A stretch of 64,000 nucleotides of DNA from Gigaspora margarita (lineage: Eukaryota; Glomeromycota; Glomeromycetes; Diversisporales; Gigasporaceae): assembly GCA_009809945.1 (NCBI GenBank), contig WTPW01001261.1, forward strand, positions 86,596 through 150,595. Direction: 5' to 3'. Below are positions 45,080-56,499 of this stretch, in pieces. A program made the position numbers and the translations under genes. The notes beneath the pieces are model-generated. The model searched no databases. It was not told the origin of the DNA and saw only the letters and a program-made list of their open reading frames with translations. The first letter of the stretch is position 1. Every line of letters starts with the position of its first letter.

Positions 45080-46720
45080 ACCCTGCCCTAACCTGATCTA
45101 TGTAACGGATTTTACTAGCTAACTGCGTGGGTTTCACCCTATCGTATTATAATCATTATTGTCCAATTGTTTTTCTTAACTGTAAAGTGTTTCATGAAAC
45201 CGCATAAATATTACGTATATCATAATTTTAATAATCACAACATTCCCATCAAAACTTTTCGCTCAAACGATATATATAGTAATGTATCCCAAACCAGCAT
45301 AGCAGAAACTCGTATTTTGACGGAAAATCACGGGTTACAACATTTGTGTGATTGGCTAATTGATGTAGATCCAAACGCCAATCAAATCAATTAAAAATTC
45401 TTTCGATACGCGAATTACGCGAAAAAATGAATTTATTATTAATAAAAGTAAAGCATTTTTAATACTAAAGTAATTTATTATATTTTCGACCATTAGATTT
45501 TACTGAAAAAACGCGTTACATCTAACATGTTACTACTACATGGTCTATACTACTGTAATTAAATCACCCATCGTATTTATTATACTACATATCTGATATT
45601 AGAGGTAGTTGGATATATAATACGTATATGTGTCGTAGTTCGGGTAAAATAAATCGTGTTAAAGTATTTATAATGCGTAGCCTGTTTAATAAATGTATAA
45701 AATTTTATGTTAGTATAACACTCACGGTTTAACAATTTATAAATCTATTGTTTGGCTTCGTAATTTAAACGTAGTAGAAACTCAATAAACACTGCCAATT
45801 ACCAAACGCCCTACCTTTGTTCTTATGAAAACTCTCTGGGGAAAGCGATTGAAAACGATTAGAAAAGATTTGCTGCTAAAGACACTCAAAATGAAGAAAT
45901 TTTACTTATCAACATGTGTACCTTAAGTTTAACTTATTATAGGTAAATGGATCGTGAAAATGCCGGGTTTTAGACTACAATCATATATCAGATTTTCAAT
46001 TGTCCATATAAATAATTTGTGTAACATCACTTTCGGAATCTATCGGATACGAGTTTCTGCTATGCTTCCCAAACCTGATAAGTTTCGAATCCCAAACTGC
46101 CCGAAACTGGTTGGAATTTGCTATAACAAAATGATTCTTTCCATAAAATTTATCTTTTTTTCTGCCAAATGATGTAACGATGGCATCTTTAATATTTTAT
46201 AAACCAACTGATTTTGTGGACTATTGTATTAAAACTCAAAATTCTCGTTATTCCAAAGTGAACAACATTTATGTATTTATAATACATATTGATACACATA
46301 GATAGTAATCATTCAAAGAATGCTATATCAATAACGGTCTATATTTAAAGCATATGATTTTTGCTTAATAGGTTTGATTAAATTAAAATCTTTATTATAA
46401 TATGTTATATACTAATCAAGCATAAGCCTTTCAAAAAATCGACTCATTACCCTATATTTTATATAACAAATTTACTTTACATTAACATCTAGATACTGGT
46501 GCATACTGATATAAAAAATTGATTCGTCTGCCTTTATATTAATATTATTGTAATAAAAAAAAAAAAAAACAAGTGAAGCAGTGATGGCGTGAAACTTATT
46601 TTAGTGTATATAATTGTCACCCTAAAGCTTTACGATCTTAGATCATAAATCATGAAAGTAACAAGATTTTGTAAGTTTTGTGAAATTTAGAAGTAATCTT
46701 TCTTAAAATACTATTACAAG
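45080..46720. other. No recognised gene
   Basis: Holds a short CGAAACTGG/TTTCGAATCCC word block (45960-46130). The frames at 45167-45394 and 45954-46172 show no similarity and no intron or start context that would support them. Confidence 0.3.
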
Positions 46721-46733
46721 AAGAGTCAATAAT

Positions 46734-47186
46734 TTATAATAGCAAAACAGCAACACCCATAAAGGCAATCCCAAGAGTAACACCCAACTTTGTCCTTTTA
46801 TTTGCCGCCCCATTTTCAGCATGTGTAATTGCGATTCCCGTAGGTTTAGCCGACTTATTTGTTCCATAATGTTTAATAGTCGTGGCTGTAATAACTTTAA
46901 TTTGATCTGGATCTGGATTCCCAGGCAATGAATTGAAATCGTAGTTATACTTTTGTACTGGAGTTGATGATGGCGATGACGATAAGGATTGAGTGACTGT
47001 TGGGAATGTCGGACGAATTTGTGAGATATAAGATAGTGTTTTAGATGTTATTTGTGGTACGGCACTTTTTGAAGATTGAATTTTAACAGGTTGAGTAATA
47101 ATTGGATCGGCGGCATCAAGTATTGTTATGGTGATTAGAAGAATGAAAAGGAACGGAAAGAGGCGAGAGAAAATTTTGTATATCAT
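46734..47186 (-). CDS. Secreted Ser/Thr-rich protein with C-terminal hydrophobic tail
   Basis: A single-exon frame of 150 residues. Residues 1-25 (after MIYKIFSRL, the core FPFLFILLITITIL ending at DAAD) form a signal peptide. Residues 26-125 are rich in Ser, Thr and Pro, including SSSPSSTPV, typical of O-glycosylated wall or surface proteins. A short polar segment (HAENGAANKRTK) precedes a terminal hydrophobic stretch of about 15 residues (LGVTLGIAFMGVAVLLL). That arrangement fits a GPI-anchor signal, with Asn or Gly near residue 126 as possible attachment, or alternatively a single-pass membrane anchor. No catalytic domain is visible. It lies 660 bases downstream of the reductase gene on the same strand. 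Role on the hyphal surface is inference. Confidence 0.65.
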   Translation of the reverse strand: MIYKIFSRLFPFLFILLITITILDAADPIITQPVKIQSSKSAVPQITSKTLSYISQIRPTFPTVTQSLSSSPSSTPVQKYNYDFNSLPGNPDPDQIKVITATTIKHYGTNKSAKPTGIAITHAENGAANKRTKLGVTLGIAFMGVAVLLL

Positions 47187-47849
47187 TTTCTTTCCTAAAA
47201 AAAGGATGATATGAAATTTAATCTACTGATAAAAATGGATTGATTTTATAACTTGTTTTTAAGTTGTCCAATTTTTCTTGTCTGTTTAAAAATAAATGAA
47301 TATGTCGTCTCTAAAAGTTTACTATTTAATAAAAAAAATTTTTTTATATATACATTTTCTTGTACATCGACTTTAATCAAATTCATCAACTCAAATGCCA
47401 ATTGATTTAAGAAATATATTAAGCATCAAAGCATTATTTCAATGCATCATCAATAATTTACAATTTTTTTTAGATGAATTATATTAATGAATCAATTACT
47501 CAATGATATCAAAAGAAGTGAAAAGACAAACTCAGAATTTTTTGGCATCATCTTTGGAGTGCAATCCGATTATGCAATCAATTCATGTTAAAATTTTGAT
47601 CACAGGAAAGAAATTTTCACCAATAATAATAATGTTATGGTATTGCCAAAGCTTGTATAATTTAAAAACAAAATGATAGATTAAAAAAAAAACATTTATA
47701 ATTTTTAAACAATATGTCAATGCTTGTCGTTATAAATTATAAGAAGTACTTTGGCAATAAGTTGTGCTTTTGAAAAAAAAAAATCATTACATGTCAAAAT
47801 ACAAAAAAGGTAATAATAATATGATATATTATTACAATAAACGAATAAA

Positions 47850-48846
47850 TCACCAAACAAAAGGAATAATAGCCTTCCTATTCTTCGGATACATATCACC
47901 AAATTTCTCTCTGTACCAATCTAAATTACTTTTTGCTCGCGGTACAAGATTTGCAAGTGTAGCCGTTAAGAACAAAACTGCAGGGTAACTATACCAAGTT
48001 GCAATTACGAAACCTATCCATTCAATTATTTCACCAAAATAATGTGGACATGCTATATAATCAAATAATCCACCATTTGGAATTACATATTTAGAATTTG
48101 CAATAGTTATTACTTTAACAGATTCTGATTTAATAGTGGATTTATCAAGATTATTTCGTAATGAAAATAAAATATTATCATGATGAATATTAATCACCAT
48201 TCCTATTAAAAAAATCAAAACACCTAGAATAAATTTTAGTGATTTATAAATATCTTGTCCATTTTCATCATAAAGGTAATTATCTCTACCAAAAACTGAA
48301 ATCCAACGTGCATTAGTATACCCATTAATGATATTATAAAATATAGCAGCCAACACGGGTAATATATGAATAGGTGAAATATTCGGTGCTCTATAAGCGT
48401 ATATATACACTCTGTTTGTATAATGAATTACCCAGAGTGAACCAAGAATTAGTTGAGTTGTGGTGTAAGTTGAGACTGTGTAAATGGTATTGGAGAAAAG
48501 ATTTTTTATAAAAAAACTGTATATAAATGCTATAGGTGAAAAGGATTCCATGAACAACCACGCAAATTTTCCTGGAAGTCTTAAACTATTCCATTGAAAT
48601 TTTCCTATTATAATATTTGAACTTACAAGTTAAATGTGAAATGTTGAATTAAAAAAAAATTTTTGTAAATAGCTTACCATAAGGAGCAGTGATAAAGAGC
48701 AACCCACCAAAAAAAAGTAAAGGAACAACACGATTAATTTTCATAACTTCATCAAAAAATTCACGTTCATTTTGTTGTGCCCATGTTACAAATTCTTTCA
48801 ATTCTTTCAGTAAGGAATTATTACTAGTAAAATCTGACAGAAACAT
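47850..48846 (-). CDS. Steroid 5-alpha-reductase family enzyme (SRD5A1/2-like)
   Basis: Two exons, 48846-48678 and 48604-47850, joined over a 73-base intron (GTAAGC...TAATAG) to give 307 residues. The splice yields APYGKFQWNSLRLPGKFAWL, matching the YG(K/R)-x-PGKxAW motif near the family's N-terminal third. The C-terminal domain is typical: NGGLFDYIACPHYFGEIIEW, then PRAKSNLDWYREKF and the ending YPKNRKAIIPFVW, residues that form the NADPH and substrate pocket. Six or seven hydrophobic segments indicate an ER membrane protein. The family reduces the 4,5 double bond of 3-oxosteroids or related lipid double bonds with NADPH; the actual substrate in a fungus is not known. Enoyl-CoA reductases share the fold but lack this exact ending. 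I chose the ATG at 48846 because the upstream frame has only a GTG start; an earlier exon is possible. Confidence 0.85.
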
Positions 48847-49089
48847 AAATTTGGCGATGGAACTTTGTGAGATGAAATGACTGGTGTTACTTTCGTATTT
48901 CACTTCCCATACTTGTAACTATCGGGGGTTGGATATAAACGGTAGCTTGTGTAAATCCAACGACGAAAGATAAGTAATGATGCGTGGATTTTAAGAATAT
49001 TGTTATGATCTCTTTAAGGGAAATGTTACGTATTAATATCAGATATGTATTATACATTTCCTTTTTAGGTCTGGATTACTATCGCTACG

Positions 49090-49452
49090 CAGAGCCAGTG
49101 TTTTTTATGTGTTTCACATAATACCACATAAATACGCCTAAATAACATAATTTGGTGTTTATCACCGCAGAATAGCACATAATATGCCAATTTATTGGCA
49201 AGTCGAAAGATAAAGTCTAACAGATCCGGTATCTCCCGATGTAGAATTTTAATGAACTCAAATTACGAGCAAGGTCATGAGAAACTTTTTCGACAAATTT
49301 TAGCCATGTATATCACAGAATCGCACATAATTTCGTAAGCATGCCATAGAATCGCACATAATTTGGCCAAGTATACCACATAATCACAAATAATTTGGCA
49401 AATATGGTTTACATCACATCACATAATTTACCACAGAAAATCACTGGCCCTG
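49090..49452. mobile_element. hAT-like MITE of CACATAATTTGG words
   Basis: Ends CAGAGCCAGTGTTTTTTATG and the complement CAGGGCCAGTGATTTTCTGT. An exact eight-base duplication TCGCTACG flanks it (49082-49089 and 49453-49460). The interior repeats (A/C)CACATAATTTGG and AATCGCACATAATTT in one orientation. It lies about 240 bases upstream of the reductase start and may touch its promoter. Confidence 0.8.
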
Positions 49453-49460
49453 TCGCTACG

Positions 49461-50020
49461 TGTCGAATTGATTGAGTCTATACCTTATGATCAGAATTTT
49501 ATTAAGTAAAATTACAAAATAAATAATAATAATAATAATTTTTATTAACATTATACTACTATTATTGCCTAGATATATAATTACTAGAGACATTCATAAA
49601 TCTTAAACATGCTATAGGGGTTTATTTATATTCAATTATTCCTTAAACTATATTCCAGACAAATTTGTACATAGTAATTTTTGCAAAACTAAGAATTTAT
49701 ATAACTTTTGATCCATTTATAGAATTGAGTAAACTTTTTTTTAAATAGATATGCATCACTAAGGGTTTTCATTTAAAAAAAAAAATTCATTCAAATTGGA
49801 TCACTGGATCAAAAATTATTTAAGAAAAAACTGATGATTTAAATTTCAAATTTTAGGGGTTTTTTGCTAGACTGTCTATACAATCTACTATCATATATGT
49901 CAAAGGTCCTACTATGAGTAAGTGCTAACAAAAAAAAAAGTTAAATATAATCAAGAATTTTATTTTTTTTTTTAAAAGAGAGGTCTATATACTCAAGAAT
50001 TTGTTAACTGGTTTGAACAA
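49461..50020. other. No recognised gene
   Basis: AT-rich spacer between two mobile elements, with no open frame worth noting. Confidence 0.3.
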
Positions 50021-50026
50021 AATATA

Positions 50027-50847
50027 CCGTAAATTCTCGAAATAGCGGGCATGAGCGTTATTTTGAAAATCGCACACCCTAAAAATAGCACAGGAAATTT
50101 CAAAATAGCGCTCATCCCCTACATGTTACGTTATGGTGGTAAACGGACTAAGTAATCAAAACTATGTCAGGTGTATTAGTAATTTTTAATATTTTGATCA
50201 GATTTTATCAGTGAAATTAAAAATGATTGACTAAAATATCATTTTATTTTAACTAATTATAAAGAAAAGTACAAAATTCTAAAAGATTCCGCTGAATATT
50301 GCGCTTTTTTTCCTAATTTATTTCGAGTGAAATCTCTTCATAAGAACTATCTCTAAAAAGTTACGCTCGATTTTTCGCAAAAGCTCTAGTAAATTTTTTT
50401 GGTTATACTTATTGTACGAATTTTTTTTTAATAATAAATTTATATATTCTATTAGTTGAACACCTAAAATTTACATATTAACACAAAATATTCGAACGTA
50501 ACTATGTTTTTTGTCACTTTTTAGACATTTTGTGAAAATTTCAAAGCAATTCCTTGTCCTTTTAGTGAGTTGAATCGGTTTGAAATTTTTAATATATTAA
50601 TATTACCGTTATAACGATATGCATCAATATAACGATAACGATTGTTTTCCTTCGTGTAACATGAAAAATCTACAATATATTAAATTCTATAGTATTACTT
50701 AGTCCGTTTACCACCCTAATGTTATGTGTAAATTTAATTTATTAAAACAATTTGATTTAACCTATATTCAAAAATAAGGCGTACTTAAAAATAGCGCGCA
50801 GGTATTCAAAATATCACGCAGATGCCCGATATTTCGAGAATTTACGG
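50027..50847. mobile_element. CCGTAAATTCTCGAAATAGCG-ended element, host of a nested MITE
   Basis: TA (50025-50026 and 50848-50849) flanks inverted ends CCGTAAATTCTCGAAATAGC and the complement CCGTAAATTCTCGAAATATC. Next to the ends, words AAATAGCGC(A/G) repeat. The centre is a second element (50134-50716). Confidence 0.7.
50134..50716. mobile_element. Nested Tc1/mariner-like element, GGTGGTAAACGG ends
   Basis: GGTGGTAAACGGACTAAGTA at the left is exactly inverted at the right (TACTTAGTCCGTTTACCACC), with TA at 50132-50133 and 50717-50718. The 583-base interior has no transposase. Confidence 0.7.
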
Positions 50848-50849
50848 TA

Positions 50850-51830
50850 ACACCAGTTGAATTTAAGAGATCAAGGCTTTAATAATAATAATAATAAAGT
50901 TTAAAGTAAAATTTCTATATAGCTTCTTCAAATTGTTTGTAAAAACAAACTTTATAGTTTAAAAAAAGTTCCATTTCTGATTATAATTTATATAAACATC
51001 AATCTGGTTTTTCTTTTAATTAAAGCTTTGAAATATTTGATATCATTCATATTTAATAAATAAGACCACCTACCTAAAAGTGATACGTAACAATTTTTCA
51101 ACACAACTATACTTTTGAAATTGTTTGAGAACTTAATCCATAGACAAATGTTTAGTAATTACTCAAACTAACAAGCCTTCTAAAGTTCTTCTCAACTATC
51201 ATATTTGACGAATTAATTATATATTAATTCGTAATAGAACTATTGTACATATGTATGAATTTATATATTGTGTAAACACCGAAATAAATAGTTAGTTTAT
51301 CGAATCTTACCGAATAATTATCGGCAAATTTTTTTTATGGTGTCCTAGAATTTATGAAATATGAGTTAAGCCGCCGACATCCGGATATATCGGACAATTC
51401 CTTTGTTTTTGCAGAGTGTCGATATAAACAGAGCGACATGTACTTAATTCTTAATAAGTTACTGTATTAGTTACAATGATAACTTTGCCATAAACTCTCT
51501 TATGATTAAGTTTATATTTCTCACCTCGAGTTTGAGTTAGTACTCACTATTTTACAAATTTATGATTCATTTATTATAAAAAAAGGCAGACTTTAAAGTA
51601 TTTAAGTATAAAGTATTTTTATTAATTTGTATTTCTAAAATTTAAAAAAGAAATTTACAAATCAATTATTTAATCATATAACTCCGCACACTATCACTAT
51701 ATAATGATGATGGGGGTACTTAAAGTTGTCTCTCAAAAAGAGAAGAAAAAGAAGTATTAGACTAAAAACTTAATTCTAAATTGTCCATAAATTAGGTTTA
51801 ATTCAATCATACTTTTTGATTTTATAAAAG
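50850..51830. other. AT-rich intergenic DNA downstream of the kinase-fold gene
   Basis: Small ATA and AAT runs (50880-50900) and no supported gene. It contains the 3' flank of the gene at 51846-53341. Confidence 0.3.
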
Positions 51831-51845
51831 TTATAAAAAGCAATG

Positions 51846-53341
51846 TCATGATGATACCATTATATCACTTTTTATATTAATATCAAAAGGTATAGATAAT
51901 TCGTATTGATTTTGGAGGTCATCATCAATTTCTTCTTCTATTTCTTTTTCTAATAACTTGCTTTTTACAAAATAACTCTCATCACGAACAAGTAAAGAAG
52001 CCAAATCAATTGCATTTCTATTTGAAGCATCATAAGATTGTTTAATACGTTGAGAATTGATGCTAGATAAAGGAATTATTGGAAATTTAATTTTTCTACT
52101 AGTATATATGGCTTGAGGATGAATCTTTGGTGGAGAAACCATTTTTCCAGGAGTGGTGTCAAGACCTTTTGCTTTCATCTTTCTAAGTCTAATTTTTTCA
52201 GAAACTTCAAATTGTTCAGAATTTTTATTATATAAATGCCAATCACCTAAAATTTTAACAATTTCCGAAATTTCAGGTCGATTATCCGGATTACTAGACC
52301 AGCAACGTTTCATTAAATCGGTATAACATTCAGGAGTGTCAGGATCATTTACAGGTCGTAATGCATCAAGACTAATAGAATCTATTAATTTAGAATTACG
52401 AGTTTTATCGTAAAAAGGAGGTTTGTTTGTTGATAATTCCCACATTATCATACCAAAACTATAAATGTCCGATTTTATAGAATAAGGTTTGTTTAATAAA
52501 AGTTCAGGAGCCATATAAGGTAAAAGGTCATTTTTATAATAACCTATTATTGGAATTGGATCTTTACTTTCACCTAACCCCAATTCATTTACAGGAATTT
52601 CTATATGGGATTTAAATATTTGAACATTTGAAGATTGATCACGATGAACTTGTTCACCATTTTGATGAGATTCAAGAGCACATGCAATAGAATGAAGAAT
52701 GGCAACTTTACGGGACCAAGTTAGGCGAGCGAAATGGTGAGAGACATAGTGTCTTAGGTCCCATTCGCAAGTTTCAGCAACCATCATAAGATGACCAGTG
52801 ACGGTTTCTCGAGTAACCCCAAATAGTCTTATTATAAGACCATTTTTTGTGCGAAAATTGTATTGTAATTTCAACTAAAAAAGATTTATATATATAAGTT
52901 AGAAAAGTTATAAAAATTTTTTTTTTAAAAAAAAAATATATATATATATATATTTACCTCTTTTAAAAATGAGACAGGGTCTTTGCCAAGGGAAATAAGA
53001 GCGACCTTTATTAAACCTCTCCCGGCCACATATTTATTTTCAAGCTCATTCCAAGCATCTTTTGGGCCTTTCCTCCAATTAGCTGTATAAACAGTTCCAA
53101 AACCTGAAGTATCATATTTATTTATACCAATGAAAGAATTGAAAGGCACAAATTCTAAATATTCTGTGCAATCTTTAGCGTTTATTTGAGTTTCTTTGAT
53201 AAAATTATCAATTTCTTCGTAACCAATAGTCCAATTATCATAATTTTCACGAAATTGTTGACTTTGACAAGATTGACACCAGTGGCTTGTGACCAAATAC
53301 TGATCACATTCAGGACAGTAGCTCTTGGCAGTTAATCCCAT
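51846..53341 (-). CDS. Kinase-fold protein of the Glomeromycotina-expanded TKL-like type, probable pseudokinase
   Basis: Exons 53341-52958 and 52874-51846 join in phase over an 83-base intron (GTAAAT...TTTTTTAG) to give 470 residues. A leader with CPEC (Cys9, Cys12) and CQSC (Cys22, Cys25), probably zinc-binding, and the following WTIGYEEIDNFIKETQ are typical of kinases expanded in these fungi. The kinase domain covers about 68-320. The glycine loop is worn (YDTSGFGTVY, 76-85). The beta-3 motif reads VALI, with Ile116 where Lys is expected. HRD (205-207) and the catalytic-loop Asn211 are present, but the DFG motif reads ELG (Glu225). The C-lobe is intact: YMAPELLL (248-255), SDIYSFGMIMWEL and CWSSNPDNRP. 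The tail (IHPQAIYTSR) also matches the family. Loss of both Lys and DFG-Asp suggests a scaffold or regulatory pseudokinase; weak catalysis cannot be excluded. The reading frame is fully open, which argues for selection. Confidence 0.85.
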
Positions 53342-53344
53342 ATT

Positions 53345-55230
53345 TGGATATAAAAGAAAAAAAGATGTAATGTTTGCTTCGCCGCCTAATAAGATGATGA
53401 GAGTAGAATTGAAAGTAATGAAAAAAAAAGGACCAAATGGATGAATTTATAAACATTCTGCGTGTTACGATTGACGCATGATTACCAATCACAGAACTCC
53501 GAAGAAAACTCCGTAGAATTTCCCTTTTTAACAATGAAATCAGGCAATACATTGTCTCACATTTCCAATATAGAATAAGATTGTTTGTATCACAATTCTA
53601 TTGTGTTCTTTTAATGTGAAAATTAATCAAATTTGGTCATCTTAATGTAACAAAACAGATTTCTAAATCCCTACAATCTACTGTCGATAAAATCTTTCGT
53701 TATGTTCGTTTGTTCATAGATAATTAAAATATAATTAAAATGTAACGCAACAAGCGTTTTTTTAAACAAACGATTTTGGTTATATTTTAAAAAACGCGCG
53801 TTACAACAAAATCCAACAAATACAAGAAAAAGAATAAAAGCATAAATAGAAGTTGCAGGAGCCTCGGAGTACGCGAAAAAAAAGTAATAATAAAACCAAT
53901 GAAATAAGTAGAATAATGTTTCCGTTTCTATTTATGTAACTTTTTATTTCGAAAATAAAAAAAAAAAACTTTAGATGCATGCAATTATCATAGAACTAAT
54001 AAAAATATGGTTACAAAATTCATTGCCACGATAAAACTCCGCGTCTCACATATTAAAAAAGAGATAGCTAAACTCCGGTATTTTGATTTTTTTGTAAAAC
54101 GATTAAACTTTAAAACTTTTTCATATGTTGAATTACACATACAGATTTCCAAAAATATCTTTGTAATTCTTTTATCGAACTTATTGATTTTTATTAATTT
54201 TTATTGATCATTTTAATTTCTCCACATTTAGGTTAATTCGAAAAAAAAGGGAAATATTTCTCATAAATTGTTTGATTATGCATATAACTCATTCGAAAAA
54301 AAAAGGGTCCCTCATAAATTATTTTAATCATATATGTTATAATTAGAATGAAGTTTCATATTCAACGCGCGATATTTTACAAAAGGGTTGATGTGATCAA
54401 AAATTTGTTTATGTTTGAAAATATACCCGGTACCTAAGATTTGGAATGATTCTAGACTAAACATTTTTGTAAATCTCAATACAATGAGAAAACACTAATC
54501 TTTCTATATTCTTTGTATATTATTTGTTAATCTTTTTTTATGTTCATCGTATATCTGTATATCATCCTTTTCCTAATTTTATTTACTAACCTTGCTTGGG
54601 AATTAAGGAGGTATCCTGTGCGTTAATTGCATCATCTATCTGAAGCTCATATATGGTATATTATAGTACGATATGTAATAATATTTGTAATATTATTTTA
54701 TCGATGATGATCAAAAAAGATTTTTCCTCAAAATCTTTCTCAACCGAACATTATCACGTGATACGGTCAGGTAAATACGTAATTGTGCACTTTTTTTATA
54801 ATGGATAAATGGTTTATCCAAACAAATATCGTCATTTAAAGTTGCACATGCCGCTGAACCAATCGGTTCAATATATTTATACTGGTTTATCTTATTATAT
54901 ATTTTGCATAATAACAATATAATTTTGATGTGTGTATAACGATACATAACTATACGCATTGCATGTGGGATAAACAACGCATCATAAGAAATCCAAGTTT
55001 TTTTATGTTTCAAAGTAACATAATTTTGACAAGTAATATAATTTGACTAGGCTCAAAATAGGATCATGAATAAAGTTGAATTTCTTGAGAATAAATCTTA
55101 AAATTGCAAAAATATCATAGTATTAATAGCTTTTAAGGATCTTGAAATGAGAGCGAGTTTCGTAATATCGAATTATCTGTAATAGAAGAAAATCTTTAAT
55201 TATCTGTTTATTATTAATATTAATATAGAT
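53345..55230. other. Intergenic region between the kinase-fold and HP1-like genes
   Basis: No supported gene. GTAACGC and AACGCG(C) words near 53740-53800 and 54363 are scattered. The frames at 53310-53552, 54007-54207 and 54711-55013 lack similarity. Confidence 0.3.
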
Positions 55231-55234
55231 ATAA

Positions 55235-55924
55235 TTATAACTTATTATGAAAAATGATAATTACTTGTTGAGGACATCTACGTTTAACTTCTTCAATGCT
55301 ATGTAAAGTTTGCAGTTTATGAGATTTCCTAAATTAGTTTACAAAAAAATGACTATTTGTACTATTTGTCCTAACGGTTGAAAAATTGCGACTTTATAAT
55401 TAAAAAAAAAAACAAAAAAACCATTTTATTATAGCCAAGACTTCTCTATTAGATTCACCATGAAAAATCGCTTCAATACATTCAACGTGCAAATCCCAAT
55501 CTGGTTCGTAAAATCGAGGAATGTTGTTACCTAAGCGATGTTTTTCAGAATTTCTATCTATTTTATTGCCTTCTTTTTGTTTCTTTTTCACGTTAACATT
55601 TTCGATAATAGATTTGGATGGATCTGTTGTCATTGATGATGATGATGATGATATTTCTTTGGATATTGATTTTGATGATGGTTGGTTTTCAACACTTTCC
55701 CAATAATATTCAAGCAATTCTGCATATTTAATTCTTTAAAAAAAGATCTCTTATTCTTATTGATCTTTATTAAGTTGCGATAACATTATTATTATTGTTA
55801 TTTTTTATTTTTTGAAAATACATTCTCGATTTACTTACATTTCATCTTGAAGTTTCCATGAATTTTCTTCATCAGGATAACCTTTCCATTTGACCAAATA
55901 GCTTACACTTTCCTATAAAAAAAA

Positions 55925-55956
<32 letters not shown>

Positions 55957-56061
55957 TAAATTTGATTACAGAAAAATATGCCACAACCATGGCATGAAAT
56001 TTACATTAATAAATTTGTGATCAATAATTCTTTCGACAACTCTTTTATTTTTTCTTTGCAT
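55235..56061 (-). CDS. HP1-like chromodomain and chromoshadow protein
   Basis: Four exons, 56061-56005, 55912-55839, 55733-55422 and 55328-55235, join in phase to give 178 residues, a normal HP1 length. The introns are GT-AG of 92, 105 and 93 bases; the third has an unusual GTTTTT donor, but only that join restores the chromoshadow frame. The chromodomain, residues about 7-60 (RVVERIIDH ... YLVKWKGYPDEENSWKLQDE), binds methylated H3K9 in this family. The cage Trp and Tyr of WKGY are present, but Arg stands where the first cage Tyr usually is. A Ser-rich hinge with KKKQK follows, then a chromoshadow domain, residues about 115-178 (DWDLHVECIEAIFHGE ... SIEEVKRRCPQQVI), for dimerisation and partner binding. 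It should act in heterochromatin, apt for so repeat-rich a genome. An upstream exon is possible: TACTAAC, a branch-point-like motif, lies about 35 bases before the chosen ATG. Confidence 0.85.
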
Positions 56062-56379
56062 AGTGTTTGTTGTCTTTATTAAAATTAATTGTAATTGTTA
56101 GTATGATTTAAAATAGTTGGTATCCGTAGTTAATTGAAGTGGCTTAGAAATTATTAAATGATGGTATTTTATTGTCATGTTCTTTTAAAATATGATGACA
56201 AACTCGTTCTATTGACGTTGTCAATGTAAAATCGATTCACGCCCTTATATAATTGAGAAGAAATTAAACAAGTGATTATTGCAAGGAGTAATTTGTCTTG
56301 TTTACTAAGAATAATAAACAAAAGTATCATTATTATTGCAGAAGAACATTCTGTGTAGTACAAGATATTGAAATTTGGT

Positions 56380-56492
56380 ATACAGTAAGCGCGAAATAAC
56401 GACTAGAGGCATTATTTGAACAATGGCTCGCATTAAACTTAATTTAGGCCAAATTTTGAAATTACATCTTTGGGCGTTATTTCGTAATGTCT
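56380..56492. mobile_element. Small CGAAATAACG MITE
   Basis: TACAGTAAGCGCGAAATAACG at the left and the inverted GGGCGTTATTTCG(TAATGTC) at the right. TA lies at the left; the right boundary is worn. Mariner-like by its CAGTA start. Confidence 0.4.
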
Positions 56493-56499
56493 GTCTTCA

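Noticed and set aside
48901-48903. GTG at 48903 as start of the reductase
   Set aside because: Nuclear fungal genes start at ATG; the first in-frame ATG is at 48846. An upstream exon cannot be excluded.
53310-53552. 80-codon frame overlapping the start of the kinase-fold gene
   Set aside because: It overlaps the real first exon in another frame and has no similarity of its own.
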